From an uncultured Ferrovum sp. (GTDB lineage Bacteria; Pseudomonadota; Gammaproteobacteria; Burkholderiales; Ferrovaceae), in contig CAIVHB010000059.1 of NCBI GenBank assembly GCA_903905585.1, positions 62,001-126,000 of the forward strand: DNA of 64,000 bases, written 5' to 3'. The notes under the pieces were generated by a model. The model had not been told where the DNA came from and ran no database searches. It saw nothing but the letters and a program-made list of their open reading frames with translations. Position numbers and translations under genes: made by a program. This document shows, piece after piece, positions 18,755-31,176 of this stretch; position 1 is the stretch's first letter; the number at the start of each line of letters is the position of its first letter.

Positions 18755-19461
18755 TGATGGACCAACTGCAGCGCGTGAGAGGTATAAAAGAAATGACCTA
18801 CACGAAGACTCTTCCCAATCTTGAATGCGGACATCGTTGTATTTTTTGAGATCAGTTTACGTAGACGATGTTCTGTCACAGGCTCAATCGCTGGGGCTCG
18901 ATCACTGCGAGGAAATAAACGTCCGCTGATCCAGAATACCCAGAGCAAGGGAGTACGAGGGGCAAAGGTGAAACAGATTCCTTTGCACACGCGTGGACTG
19001 AGATCCGTCAACACCCGAACCATATCTGGAGCGCGATAATGAATGAGAGAATCGAGAGCGACCACATAGTCAAAATGACCCAGCGAGGCATCGCTTAAAT
19101 CTCCCACCCGAAAATCAATGGTTCCGCCACTTTCAAACACATGACCTTCAAAACGTTCACGCGCAAACCCAACCAAGGTAGGAGCAATATCAATTGCCGT
19201 AACCTGCGCACCTCGCTTAGCCATTTCAACCGATAACGTTCCAGTGCCACAACCTGCATCTAAAACCTTAAGACCACGGAGGTCATCCGGCATGCAGGAC
19301 AAGACATTTTCGAACATGCGGCGACGGCCCTCGCGCACGGTTGCACGAATGCCACTCACGGGCGCGTCAGAGGTTAATCTTGACCAAGCTTGCGCAGCAG
19401 TCCGATCAAAGTACTCTAATAACTGACCACGGCGACGTTGGTATGTCGTTGAAGTAGGCAT
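18751..19461 (-). CDS. bchM: Mg-protoporphyrin IX O-methyltransferase BchM
   Basis: BchM methylates the 13-propionate of Mg-protoporphyrin IX using S-adenosylmethionine, directly before the AcsF step. I choose the ATG at 19461, preceded by GAGGAGAC at good spacing, giving 236 residues; the longer frame to 19494 would overlap bchL. The SAM-binding motif VLDAGCGTGTLSVEMAKRG lies near residue 70 and RVGDLSDASLGHFDYVVALD follows. The next gene overlaps by ATGA. Confidence 0.93.
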   Translation of the reverse strand: MPTSTTYQRRRGQLLEYFDRTAAQAWSRLTSDAPVSGIRATVREGRRRMFENVLSCMPDDLRGLKVLDAGCGTGTLSVEMAKRGAQVTAIDIAPTLVGFARERFEGHVFESGGTIDFRVGDLSDASLGHFDYVVALDSLIHYRAPDMVRVLTDLSPRVCKGICFTFAPRTPLLWVFWISGRLFPRSDRAPAIEPVTEHRLRKLISKNTTMSAFKIGKSLRVGHFFYTSHALQLVHQ

Positions 19462-19471
19462 CGTTGTCTCC

Positions 19472-20410
<939 letters not shown>

Positions 20411-20417
20411 TCATTGC

Positions 20418-23400
20418 TCATGCCGCTGCGGCATGAGAAACCCCCTCATACACTCCCTCGAGTCTGTCCTCGAGTTCCTCACTGGCCTGACGCAGAGCTT
20501 CTAATGTCTCTTCATCAGGCTGCCAGTAATTTCTTTGATGCGCTTCAAGCAATCGATTTGCCAGCTTCACTGAAGCAGCAGGATTCAGCTTGGCAAGACG
20601 CTCGCGCATGGTTTCATCTAAAACAAAAGTCTCGCTGATACGGTCGTATACCCATGGCTCAACCTGCCCAGTGGTGGCTGACCATCCCAAAGTGTTCGCG
20701 ACATGTTGCTCAATCTGGCGCACACCCTCGTAACCATGATTCAGCATGCCCTCATACCACTTTGGGTTCAGCATGCGCGTGCGGGTCTCTAAGGAAACTT
20801 GCTCGGATAAGGTGCGTACCCTGCCCTCACCTACGGTTTGGTCGCCGATATAAACAGGAAGCTCTTGACCACGTAAACGTTCTACTGCCTTGCTGATTCC
20901 GCCCAAGGTGTCGAAGTAATAATCAATGGTGGTCACGCCTAACTCCAAGGAGTCTAGGTTTTGGTAAGCCAGATCTACGCTTGCCAAGGCCAATTGCAAC
21001 AATTCGCCTTGCTCTTGCGGTTGGCCATTTGTGCCATACGCAAAACACTTACGACGTGTGTAGGTTTCTGCAAGTTCGCTGTCGTCAGTCCAATTGGAGC
21101 TATACACTAAATTACCGACGTTAGAACCATAGGCACCATCCGCATTACTAAATACGCGCAAGGCAGCCGTGATGAGATCACATCCCAATTCTTTTTTATA
21201 ACGCAGCATATTGACGCGAATAGGATTGAGATAGTCAGGCTCATCGGCTTCAGCACAAATCACGGCAGCTTCGGCCAATAGCTTAGTTTGCAGTGGCATC
21301 AGATCGCGGAAGATTCCAGACAAAGTCACCACCACATCGATACGTGCGCGCCCCAGCTCTTTGAGAGGAATTAACTCAGACCCACATAAACGTCCATAGC
21401 TATCAAAGCGTGGCTTGGCACCCATCAAGGCCAGCGCTAAACCGATAGGGCTACCTTCAGTTTTCAGTGTATCGGTTCCCCACAGCACGAGTGCCACACA
21501 ACGCGGCAGGGGATTACCTTGACTCAAATGACGATCGATCAAACGCTGCGCTTGCTTGGCACCATCAAACAAAGCAAAGGCGCTGGGAATTCTGAAAGGA
21601 TCAAAGCCATGCATATTGCGACCCGTCGGCAAAATATCCGGGGAACGCAAAAGATCCCCGCCGGGAGCAGGACGAATATAGCCGCCCTCCATGGCATGCA
21701 GCATGGAATCTAATTCGTGGTCTTTAGAAAGAAGTTGAGCAGAAGTTGCCAGTGCCTCAAGTATTTTCTGAAGCTCAGCATCTCCATTGGCAATCGCACG
21801 CGGTGAATGCCCCATCGCAAGACGCTCAGCGACAGCCGCATCCAGGGGGAAGCCATTCGCGCCCTCTGACATTGCAGATAACAACTCAGCACGCTCGGCA
21901 ACAGTAGGGGCTTGCCCCATCTCATGCAGCCCAGTAGGAATGAGTGTTTGCTCAAGCTCAATGACAGTATTCCAAAGATTGCTTAAGGTCTGATCCAAAT
22001 TATGTTCAAGACAGAGGTCTTGTTTTATTAAATCCAAGCCAGTCGCTTGATCCTGAACCAGCTCAATAATGTCAGAACGCTCAACCGTTGCCTCAGGAGG
22101 TAACCCTCTCCAACGCTCAAGTGAGGATTTCAAATCCACTAAGCCACGATAGAGTCCTGCACGGGAGAGCGGTGGCGTTAAATAACTAATCAGAGTAGCG
22201 GCACTGCGACGTTTGGCGATACTGCCCTCAGACGGGTTATTGGCGGCGTATAAGTAAATATTTGGTAAATCACCAATCAAACGATCGGGCCAGCAGTGCG
22301 CCGATAAACCTGTTTGCTTACCAGGCATAAACTCTAGCGCACCGTGCGTGCCAAAATGCACACAGGAATGTGCTTTGAAATCATTTCTGATCCAGCGATA
22401 GAAGGCACTAAATGCATGTGTTGGTGCAAAGCCACCTTCAAACAGCAAACGCATCGGGTCGCCTTCGTAGCCAATTGCAGGTTGTACGCCTACAAATATA
22501 TTTCCGAATTGTTCACCCAGAATAAAGATGTTGCTGCCATCACTGAGTTGACGACCAGGTGCCGGCCCCCATTGTTTTTCAATCTGTGCAAGATAAGTTT
22601 CTTGGCGAACATGATCACCGGTTGATATACGGCTGAAAACATTGGCTTCAGCGCCATATTTTTTGGAATTACCTTCCACAATACGGGCACGCAGCGCATC
22701 AACATCTTCTGGAACATCAACCGTATAGCCACGCTCTTTCATGGCTTTGAGCGTATTCCAAAGCGAACGGAACACGGATAGGTTTTGTGCTGTTCCAATA
22801 CCCCCTGAATTGGGAGGGAAGTTGAAGATCACCATCGCAACACGGCGCTTTGCACGCTCAGTTCTTCTTATTTCAACCCATTTGGCAACCCGCGCAGCTA
22901 ACTTCGCAGCGCGCTCAGGATGCGATGACATCATGGGAGGCATGCCTTCTTCCTGCTCACGACGACCACCGTAAACAATCGGGCCAGTAGACCCATCGAG
23001 TTCAGGAATGGCCACCATCATCGTGGCTTCAACAGGCAGCAAGCCACGGTCTGATTTTTCCCAGGACTCCAATGACTGAAACTCAACTGGCTGCGCAGCA
23101 ATATAAGGAATATCTAATTGAGCAAGAATTTCTTCTGCGGCATTGGAGTCGTTATAGGCAGGGCCTCCTACTAAGGAAAACCCAGACAAAGAAACCATGG
23201 CATCAATCGTTGCATTGCCCTTGCTGTCCATGAAGAATTTCTCAATCGCTGGACGCGAATCCAGGCCACTTGAGAAAGCTGTAATCACTTTTAGACCTTC
23301 GGACTCTAGCGCTGAAATGACGCCATCGTAGTGTGCTGAATCACCCGCTAATACATAAGAGCGCAGTACAAGCAGCCCGACCGTTCCTTTTGGATGCTGA

Positions 23401-24185
23401 TTGGGTGAAGGCAAATCGGAAGCAGATGAAGACATTCTGCAGCAGCGCGCGCGCTTACTACATCCTGGACAGAACCCTTTCAATGTGGGGTGATAAACGC
23501 CTACCTCAGGATACGTTGCAGGGGGCTCTGCTTTGACCAATTTAGCGCGCGCCAAATGATCAGCGGGAATATATTTACCCACCAACATGCGAACCAGGTT
23601 GATGAGGTTATCTTCAGATCCCGATAACCAATATTGCATTCCCAGGAAATAGGTTCTGAGATCCTGAGCCGTCCCCGGGATAAAGCGTAAAATCTGCGGC
23701 AATCTGCGCAACATCGTTAACTGCTTAGCACCCGCCGATGCAGGATTTTTCTTACTAGTAGGTTTCAGTTTTTTCAGATAAGCCATCACCCCTGTTTCAG
23801 AGGCGGACATATCTAATTTTCCGAGCTGGGTCTTTTTAACCAGTTCACTCGCCGACATGCAACATAAGGTGGGCTTACCCATTGAACGTCTGATATCTAT
23901 GGCAGACCTGACTTGTTCGATTTGGTCTTCCAAAAAGATCATCGACATAAACAGCAAGTCGGCTTCTTTAATAGCCTTTTGGGCTTCTACAAGTGTGTGA
24001 GGCTTATGTGCCCAGTCCGCAGCTGCATGCATCGTTAACTGAAGGCCAGGCAACTCCTTGGCAAGTTTTGCTGCTGCAGCTTCGCAAGCCGAACTCAAAT
24101 GATGGTCGAGCGTCACGATCGCCATATGCAAAGGCGCTTTCATCGAAGACATGTCATCAGCGGCTAAGGTGTGCTTTGGCTTCAT
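20418..24185 (-). CDS. bchH: Magnesium chelatase porphyrin-binding subunit BchH
   Basis: BchH binds protoporphyrin IX and catalyses Mg2+ insertion with BchI and BchD. The 1255-residue length is normal for the CobN/BchH family. Conserved blocks include [19 protein letters not shown] and [13 protein letters not shown]. Residues about 238-249 contain [12 protein letters not shown], a compact four-Cys cluster that I do not recall from typical BchH sequences. The start at 24185 overlaps bchB by 29 bases; in-frame ATGs at 24152 and 24143 are real alternatives, so the N-terminal 11-14 residues are uncertain. Confidence 0.95.
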   Translation of the reverse strand: MKPKHTLAADDMSSMKAPLHMAIVTLDHHLSSACEAAAAKLAKELPGLQLTMHAAADWAHKPHTLVEAQKAIKEADLLFMSMIFLEDQIEQVRSAIDIRRSMGKPTLCCMSASELVKKTQLGKLDMSASETGVMAYLKKLKPTSKKNPASAGAKQLTMLRRLPQILRFIPGTAQDLRTYFLGMQYWLSGSEDNLINLVRMLVGKYIPADHLARAKLVKAEPPATYPEVGVYHPTLKGFCPGCSKRARCCRMSSSASDLPSPNQHPKGTVGLLVLRSYVLAGDSAHYDGVISALESEGLKVITAFSSGLDSRPAIEKFFMDSKGNATIDAMVSLSGFSLVGGPAYNDSNAAEEILAQLDIPYIAAQPVEFQSLESWEKSDRGLLPVEATMMVAIPELDGSTGPIVYGGRREQEEGMPPMMSSHPERAAKLAARVAKWVEIRRTERAKRRVAMVIFNFPPNSGGIGTAQNLSVFRSLWNTLKAMKERGYTVDVPEDVDALRARIVEGNSKKYGAEANVFSRISTGDHVRQETYLAQIEKQWGPAPGRQLSDGSNIFILGEQFGNIFVGVQPAIGYEGDPMRLLFEGGFAPTHAFSAFYRWIRNDFKAHSCVHFGTHGALEFMPGKQTGLSAHCWPDRLIGDLPNIYLYAANNPSEGSIAKRRSAATLISYLTPPLSRAGLYRGLVDLKSSLERWRGLPPEATVERSDIIELVQDQATGLDLIKQDLCLEHNLDQTLSNLWNTVIELEQTLIPTGLHEMGQAPTVAERAELLSAMSEGANGFPLDAAVAERLAMGHSPRAIANGDAELQKILEALATSAQLLSKDHELDSMLHAMEGGYIRPAPGGDLLRSPDILPTGRNMHGFDPFRIPSAFALFDGAKQAQRLIDRHLSQGNPLPRCVALVLWGTDTLKTEGSPIGLALALMGAKPRFDSYGRLCGSELIPLKELGRARIDVVVTLSGIFRDLMPLQTKLLAEAAVICAEADEPDYLNPIRVNMLRYKKELGCDLITAALRVFSNADGAYGSNVGNLVYSSNWTDDSELAETYTRRKCFAYGTNGQPQEQGELLQLALASVDLAYQNLDSLELGVTTIDYYFDTLGGISKAVERLRGQELPVYIGDQTVGEGRVRTLSEQVSLETRTRMLNPKWYEGMLNHGYEGVRQIEQHVANTLGWSATTGQVEPWVYDRISETFVLDETMRERLAKLNPAASVKLANRLLEAHQRNYWQPDEETLEALRQASEELEDRLEGVYEGVSHAAAA

Positions 24186-25812
24186 ACAGCGTCTCCACAG
24201 AAATGATGGCTATTCCGCGTTCACGAGCATAGTTTTCGGTATTGCGTCTTGCTTTTCCGCGCACAAAGAATGGGATGCGCCCCAGTTCTTTTTCCGCATC
24301 GTTGGCCCAACTCACCTGACCATTTAATGCTGATGCAGTTGATTCTTTTTCTATAAGAGCCACCTCAGATTCTTTTAAAACAGCGACTGAATCAGCGCTT
24401 GCGCCCATTGGAGCTGCATTCTGGGCATCGGTCACTCTAAAATCAGTGGATCTTGCTTCTGCAGCCGAGGTAGGTGCACCTAAATGTGAAGCAGGCGCAT
24501 CAGGATGAAACTCAAAATCTTCCTTGAACATATTCAACAGATGTTCCTCGAGACCCATCATCAAGGGTTGTACCCAAGAATCAAAGATCACGTTTGCGCC
24601 TTCATACCCCATCTGTGGGGCAAATCGTGCGGGGAAGTCTTGAACATGAACGGGGGCTGAAATCACAGAGCAAGGCACCCCTAAACGTTTTGCAATATGG
24701 CGCTCCATTTGAGTTCCCAAAACGAGATCTGGATGAAGTTCTGCAACACGCTCTTCTACTTCAAGGTAGTCATCCGTGATCAGTGCCTCAATGCCCAAAG
24801 ACGTCGCTAACTCACGCATAGGTCTGGCAAACTCGCGCGAGTAGGTTCCCAAACCCACTACATCAAAACCCATTTCCTCTTTCGCAATCCGGGCTGCAGC
24901 CATGGCGTGCGAGGCATCACCAAAAATAAATACGCGTTTACCTGTGAGGTAAGTCGAATCAACAGAATGCGAATACCAAGGCAAGCGCGAAGCCTCTGGC
25001 GCCAAAGCAGGAGTAGGATCTACGCCAGCCATTGCCGCCACTTCACGCACAAAGTCTTGTGTTGCTCCAACACCAATCGGAACAATTTTGGTACGCGGCT
25101 GACGATACGTTTTTTCTAACCAAGCCGCTGCGGTTTCAGCAATTTCGGGATACAACACCACATTAAAATCAGCTTCAGGTAATCGAGCCAAATCAGCAGG
25201 TGAAGCCCCAAAAGGTGCGACAACAGAAATTTCAATGCCGAGTCTTTGCAGTAAACGCGAAATTTCAGTCACGTCATCGCGGTGGCGATAGCCTAAACCA
25301 CAAGGCCCTAAAATATTGCAACGTGGAGCCCGGCCTTCCCGATTTCTTTCCAGATTAGCTGGAACGCGAGCGTGTTCTACGCACCCTCTCACTAAACGAT
25401 ATAAAGTCTCGGCTGCGCCCCAATGTTCTTTCTTTTGGTACGCGGGCAATTCAAGCGCAATCACTGGAATAGAAAGCCCTAACGCTTCAGCAAGGCCACC
25501 AGGATCATCTTGAATTAACTCTGCCGTACATGAGGCTCCTACTACTAGAGCATCAGGCTTAAAACGCTCGGAAGCCTCACGTGCTGCTGTCTTGAATAGC
25601 TCTGCAGTATCACCACCTAAGTCGCGCGCTTGAAAGCTGGTATAGGTGACCGGAGGGCGTTCTGATCTGCGCTCGATCATGGTAAAAAGCAAATCGGCGT
25701 AGGTATCACCTTGAGGGGCATGCAATACGTAATGAACCCCACGCATACCTGTTACAACACGCATGGCGCCAACGTGTGGTGGGCCTTCATATGTCCAGAG
25801 CGTAAGTTTCAT
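24157..25812 (-). CDS. bchB: Dark-operative protochlorophyllide reductase subunit BchB
   Basis: BchB forms with BchN the NifDK-like catalytic component that reduces ring D of protochlorophyllide in the dark. The 551-residue protein starts [20 protein letters not shown]. Asp36 in the segment [12 protein letters not shown] matches the unusual Asp ligand of the NB cluster known from Rhodobacter capsulatus BchB. An Ala/Ser-rich linker (about residues 440-500) precedes a small C-terminal domain ([15 protein letters not shown]). A GGGGTC segment lies upstream of the ATG, 11 bases after bchN. Confidence 0.96.
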   Translation of the reverse strand: MKLTLWTYEGPPHVGAMRVVTGMRGVHYVLHAPQGDTYADLLFTMIERRSERPPVTYTSFQARDLGGDTAELFKTAAREASERFKPDALVVGASCTAELIQDDPGGLAEALGLSIPVIALELPAYQKKEHWGAAETLYRLVRGCVEHARVPANLERNREGRAPRCNILGPCGLGYRHRDDVTEISRLLQRLGIEISVVAPFGASPADLARLPEADFNVVLYPEIAETAAAWLEKTYRQPRTKIVPIGVGATQDFVREVAAMAGVDPTPALAPEASRLPWYSHSVDSTYLTGKRVFIFGDASHAMAAARIAKEEMGFDVVGLGTYSREFARPMRELATSLGIEALITDDYLEVEERVAELHPDLVLGTQMERHIAKRLGVPCSVISAPVHVQDFPARFAPQMGYEGANVIFDSWVQPLMMGLEEHLLNMFKEDFEFHPDAPASHLGAPTSAAEARSTDFRVTDAQNAAPMGASADSVAVLKESEVALIEKESTASALNGQVSWANDAEKELGRIPFFVRGKARRNTENYARERGIAIISVETLYEAKAHLSR

Positions 25813-25823
25813 TGTTTTGACCC

Positions 25824-27613
<1,790 letters not shown>

Positions 27614-27645
27614 GACAGTCCGCCTCCTTGATGGTTTATGCCTTC

Positions 27646-27710
27646 AATTTATGCCTGACAAAGTCAGTTGTCAATCTAAATTGACAACAATCAAACGATA
27701 AGTGTCTAAA
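27646..27710. promoter_or_regulatory. Divergent bchF / ppaA promoters sharing one PpsR-type palindrome
   Basis: The 18-base palindrome TGTCAATCTAAATTGACA at 27669-27686 fits the PpsR/CrtJ operator TGT-N12-ACA exactly. Its right half is a perfect -35 box TTGACA (27681-27686) for the plus strand, followed after 18 bases by TCTAAA. Its left half is TTGACA on the minus strand (27674-27669), followed after 17 bases by TAAATT. One operator would therefore cover both -35 boxes, repressing the pigment superoperon and the ppaA-ppsR operon together. The operator match is direct; promoter activity is inferred. Confidence 0.75.
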
Positions 27711-27779
27711 TTATATTTATCCAAGGGACTATCTATTTTGTCCTATACAGAGGAAGATAATAAAAAAGGGAATAAAAAA

Positions 27780-27815
27780 GGCTGTTAAAGTGTAAAAAAA
27801 CAGCTCAAAACAGCC
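27780..27815 (+). promoter_or_regulatory. Leader hairpin before ppaA with two alternative pairings
   Basis: GGCTGTT at 27780-27786 can pair with AACAGC at 27799-27804 or with AACAGCC at 27809-27815; the two pairings exclude each other. The distal pairing ends just before the ribosome site GGAGG of ppaA. This could tune translation of ppaA, but the stems are short and no ligand or factor is indicated. Confidence 0.35.
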
Positions 27816-27833
27816 TTGTACGGAGGGGTAGTA

Positions 27834-28748
27834 ATGGCTTCTTCAAATGAATCGGATGTCAGCAATACCTTACGTCTAGGAGATACACTCCATGGCGGAA
27901 CGCAGGAACAGATGAGTCATCAGTCGATTTCAGAAAAAAATGACATCGGCGCTCGTGGAGAGACCATCAAAGAGAAAGGCCTCAGAGATACGATCGAAAA
28001 CGAGATTATCCCAAGGCTGGTGCTTGCCCATAACCAGTTAACGCCTCACCGCCGTGGTTTTAATTCCTTAGGTTCTGAACAGCATCATGAAAGCGTATTA
28101 AGGGTTGCAGACTATTCATTAAGTGGAAACCAATCAGCGCTTCGAGAATTGGTGGATCAGCTTCTGAATGTAAGCATCAGTTTAGAGGAATTATTTTTAG
28201 ATATTCTCGCTCCTGCTGCAGCAGTATTAGGGGAGAAATGGGATAAAGACGATGTCGATTTTATAGAGGTTTCACTGGCAGTAGGCACCTTGCAATCTCT
28301 ACTTCATGAGTTATCGGATAAATATCAGCATGAGGCAGCCAGTTTTGCATCAGATCGTAGAGTCTTAATTATAAGTACCCCGGGAGAACAACATACCTTT
28401 GGGGTGTCAATGGTCGCCGAAGTTTTTCGGCGCAGGGGATGGTATGTCGATTCTAGTCCCATCTCGAACCTTGAAGCTTTAGTGCAGCATGTGCAAAGCG
28501 AATGGTTTGATGTGGCCGGTTTATCACTCAGTGCTGAATCCTCTCTTCCAAGTTTGGTGGAAGGGATCCGGCAAATACGACGGGCATCACGCAATCAACG
28601 CATTGGAATTTTGGTTGGCGGCCCGGCTTTTAATTTACACCCTGATTGGCTGACTAAAGTAGGCGCTGATGCGCTCGGTCATGACGCGATCCAAGCCGAA
28701 GAACAAGCGCATCGGTTAATTGGATTGCTTGTCCAGGGTCCCGGCTAA
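27834..28748 (+). CDS. ppaA: PpaA/AerR, B12-binding antirepressor of PpsR
   Basis: PpaA/AerR uses cobalamin to sense light or redox state and counteracts the repressor PpsR/CrtJ. I choose the ATG at 27834, 5 bases after a strong GGAGGGG, giving 304 residues; an in-frame ATG 18 bases earlier is less likely. The N-terminal half is polar and charged. A helical region (about 90-165) precedes a B12-binding-like Rossmann domain with PGEQHTFGVSMVAEVFRRRG, where His187 is a candidate cobalamin ligand, and GILVGGPAFNLHP later. It lies 37 bases upstream of ppsR. Confidence 0.88.
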   Translation: MASSNESDVSNTLRLGDTLHGGTQEQMSHQSISEKNDIGARGETIKEKGLRDTIENEIIPRLVLAHNQLTPHRRGFNSLGSEQHHESVLRVADYSLSGNQSALRELVDQLLNVSISLEELFLDILAPAAAVLGEKWDKDDVDFIEVSLAVGTLQSLLHELSDKYQHEAASFASDRRVLIISTPGEQHTFGVSMVAEVFRRRGWYVDSSPISNLEALVQHVQSEWFDVAGLSLSAESSLPSLVEGIRQIRRASRNQRIGILVGGPAFNLHPDWLTKVGADALGHDAIQAEEQAHRLIGLLVQGPG

Positions 28749-28785
28749 ATGCCGACCACCGCAGGTTAATAGATGAGTCAACAAA

Positions 28786-30228
28786 ATGGACGGAACACTT
28801 TCAAGAGAATCATTGCAACCGTTTACACAACCCAAGAAGTATCTAGCTGGCTTAGACACTGACCTCGCTGCGGTCATTATTGCTGCAGCCGCAGATCTCG
28901 CTATCGTAGTAGATGGGGCGGGGACCGTGTGCGATATTGCTAGCAGTAACGAGTTAATCAGCATTGATGCCCCGCGTCGATGGGTCGGGATGCCCTTAAC
29001 GGCATGCGTCACCACTGAGTCTGTTGCAAAAATTGAATCTTTACTCGCTGAAGGCAGAAAGCAGAGAATCAGTGGCTGGCGACAAGTCAATCACCCGATG
29101 CCCGGGGAAATGGATGTTCCTATTCTGTACTCTTGTATCCTGATTGGTAAAGAGGGAGAACTTCTGTGCTTAGGTCGCGACCTCAGACCCATGGCGACCT
29201 TGCAGCAGAAATTACTGCAAGCCCAACAAATGATGGAGCGGGAATATGCGCGACTGCGACAATCTGAAACGCGCTATCGCCTATTGTTCCAACTCTGCGC
29301 AGAAGCGGTCATCGTATGCGAAGCCACTTCACAAAAAATTATAGAAGTAAACCCTGCTGCCTCTGATTTACTTGGAACTGGCCAAAAACGCTTAGTGGGA
29401 AGACAGTTCCCAGAGGGATTTGAATTAGAGAGTACAACTGCGATTGAAGGAATGCTTGCCACTGTGCGTGCCGCAGGCAGAGCAGATTCAATCACGGCAA
29501 CCCTTCATGCTAGCCAGAAGAAAGTGCTCATTCAGGCCACGCTATTCAGACAAGAAAATACTGCACACATCCTAGTACGCATTACAGGTGCGCCTACCAG
29601 CCAAAATCAAAGTGACGCACAGATCCAACAATCCTTAGCGCTCATTGAGCAAATGCCTGACGGCTTTGTGGTAACCAATGCTCAAGGCAGGATCAGAAGT
29701 GCTAATTTGGCGTTCCTGGATCTGGCCGAAATTTCTTCTGAGGAACAAGTTCGCGGCGAGGAACTCGGCCGTTGGATAGGCCGTCCTGGTGTGGATTTCC
29801 CAGTGTTACTCAACAGCCTGCGTGAAAACGGAAGCGTGAAGCTGTTTTCTTCCATCATACGAGGTGAATATGGTTCTGGGACAGAGGTGGAAATTTCAGG
29901 TGCCACGGCCAATAATGAAGAAGATCAATGGATAGGATTCACTATTCGTCCTACTCAGGCCAGAATCAAGCCTCGCAACCAGCGTGCTCAAGAGCTACCC
30001 AGATCGCTTGATCAGCTCACCGAGCTCATCGGTAGAGTCCCGCTCAAAGAACTGGTAAGAGAGACGACCGATGTGATTGAGCGCATGTGTATTGAGTCTG
30101 CGCTGCTTCTGACAGGGGATAACAGGGCTTCTGCTGCAGAGATGCTCGGTCTATCCAGGCAAAGTCTGTATGTGAAGTTACACCGCTACGGCTTAGGTGA
30201 TTTAGTAGGATCCGATCACGAGGCATAA
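28786..30228 (+). CDS. ppsR: Photosynthesis transcriptional repressor PpsR/CrtJ
   Basis: PpsR/CrtJ represses bch, crt and puc genes under oxygen by binding TGT-N12-ACA sites. The 480-residue protein has an N-terminal domain, a coiled-coil-like Q-linker (about residues 140-165, QQKLLQAQQMMEREYARL), two PAS domains (about 165-275 and 285-395), and a FIS-type helix-turn-helix at the C-terminus (ASAAEMLGLSRQSLYVKLHR). Cys435 (ERMCIESALLL) corresponds to the redox Cys in the CrtJ DNA-binding domain. Operators of the expected form occur upstream of its own operon and of pucBA. Confidence 0.93.
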   Translation: MDGTLSRESLQPFTQPKKYLAGLDTDLAAVIIAAAADLAIVVDGAGTVCDIASSNELISIDAPRRWVGMPLTACVTTESVAKIESLLAEGRKQRISGWRQVNHPMPGEMDVPILYSCILIGKEGELLCLGRDLRPMATLQQKLLQAQQMMEREYARLRQSETRYRLLFQLCAEAVIVCEATSQKIIEVNPAASDLLGTGQKRLVGRQFPEGFELESTTAIEGMLATVRAAGRADSITATLHASQKKVLIQATLFRQENTAHILVRITGAPTSQNQSDAQIQQSLALIEQMPDGFVVTNAQGRIRSANLAFLDLAEISSEEQVRGEELGRWIGRPGVDFPVLLNSLRENGSVKLFSSIIRGEYGSGTEVEISGATANNEEDQWIGFTIRPTQARIKPRNQRAQELPRSLDQLTELIGRVPLKELVRETTDVIERMCIESALLLTGDNRASAAEMLGLSRQSLYVKLHRYGLGDLVGSDHEA

Positions 30229-30279
30229 AAGCGTCAATGTAAGTTGACTCTTGTGAGTTAGGCGCGTAGCTTACATAGC

Positions 30280-31173
30280 ATGATGAGCCGCCTAGCCCTC
30301 CCTGCTTTTATCGAGCTGTTAAAGCCCATTACGTGGTTTCCACCCATGTGGGCTTTTGCATGTGGTGTGGCTTCTGCAGGAGGTTTAGTCACAAGCCGAC
30401 TGGGTTTCTTGCTATTAGGGGTTATTCTCACGGGCCCCTTAGTCTGTGCCTGTAGCCAAATTGTAAACGATTGGTTTGACCGTCACGTCGATGCGATCAA
30501 TGAACCCAATCGTCCTATTCCCTCCGGCCGTATTCCGGGCCAATGGGGCTTTTATCTAGCACTCATCTGGACAGTACTTTCACTCGCCGTTGGCACTTTG
30601 CTAGGCCCTTGGGGGTTTGCCGCTACTTGTGTAGGTTTAGTGCTGGCTTGGCTATATAGTGCCCCCCCTATTCGGCTTAAACAAAATGGCTGGTGGGGAA
30701 ATGGGGCGGTAGGATTATGCTACGAAGGCTTACCTTGGATCACCGGGGCGGCCCTGATGTCAACCAACCTCTCGCCCGACTTCAGATCAGTTGAACTCGC
30801 CCTCCTCTATAGTCTGGGTGCGCACGGAATCATGACCTTGAATGATTTCAAGGCGGTTGAAGGCGACATCCGTATGGGCGTTCGTAGTCTCCCCGTTCAG
30901 TTAGGCGTAGAGAATGCAGCCAAATGCGCTTGCATCGTCATGGCTTTACCTCAGGTCATTGTCATCTCACTGCTCATCAGCTGGGACCACCCTCATGCTG
31001 CAGCTATTGTCGGCGTGATGTTGCTCACACAATTATTTTGTATGCGTCGCTGGCTCAAACAACCCAAAGAACTCGCCCCTTGGTACAACGGGACCGGGGT
31101 GACGCTGTATGTGTTGGGTATGCTTGTATCCGCATCTGCCTTATCTGGCGTCAACACGTCAGTGGGAGGTTAA
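30280..31173 (+). CDS. bchG: Bacteriochlorophyll synthase BchG
   Basis: BchG attaches the geranylgeranyl (or phytyl) tail to bacteriochlorophyllide a in the membrane. The 297-residue UbiA-family protein has about eight helices and the first Asp-rich motif NDWFDRHVDAINEPNRPIPS (about residues 66-85), with the second in LNDFKAVEGDIRMG. The ATG pair at 30280 lacks a clear ribosome site. The 51-base upstream spacer holds an inverted repeat TGTAAG/CTTACA of unknown meaning. It is followed within 3 bases by a PucC-family gene. Confidence 0.93.
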   Translation: MMSRLALPAFIELLKPITWFPPMWAFACGVASAGGLVTSRLGFLLLGVILTGPLVCACSQIVNDWFDRHVDAINEPNRPIPSGRIPGQWGFYLALIWTVLSLAVGTLLGPWGFAATCVGLVLAWLYSAPPIRLKQNGWWGNGAVGLCYEGLPWITGAALMSTNLSPDFRSVELALLYSLGAHGIMTLNDFKAVEGDIRMGVRSLPVQLGVENAAKCACIVMALPQVIVISLLISWDHPHAAAIVGVMLLTQLFCMRRWLKQPKELAPWYNGTGVTLYVLGMLVSASALSGVNTSVGG

Positions 31174-31176
31174 TCA

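Noticed and set aside
30234-30279. bchG promoter with TTGACT and TGTAAG/CTTACA inverted repeat
   Set aside because: The -10 match is poor (TAGCTT) and would place the start of transcription at or after the ATG; the inverted repeat has 26-base spacing, unlike PpsR sites. Kept only as a remark under bchG.
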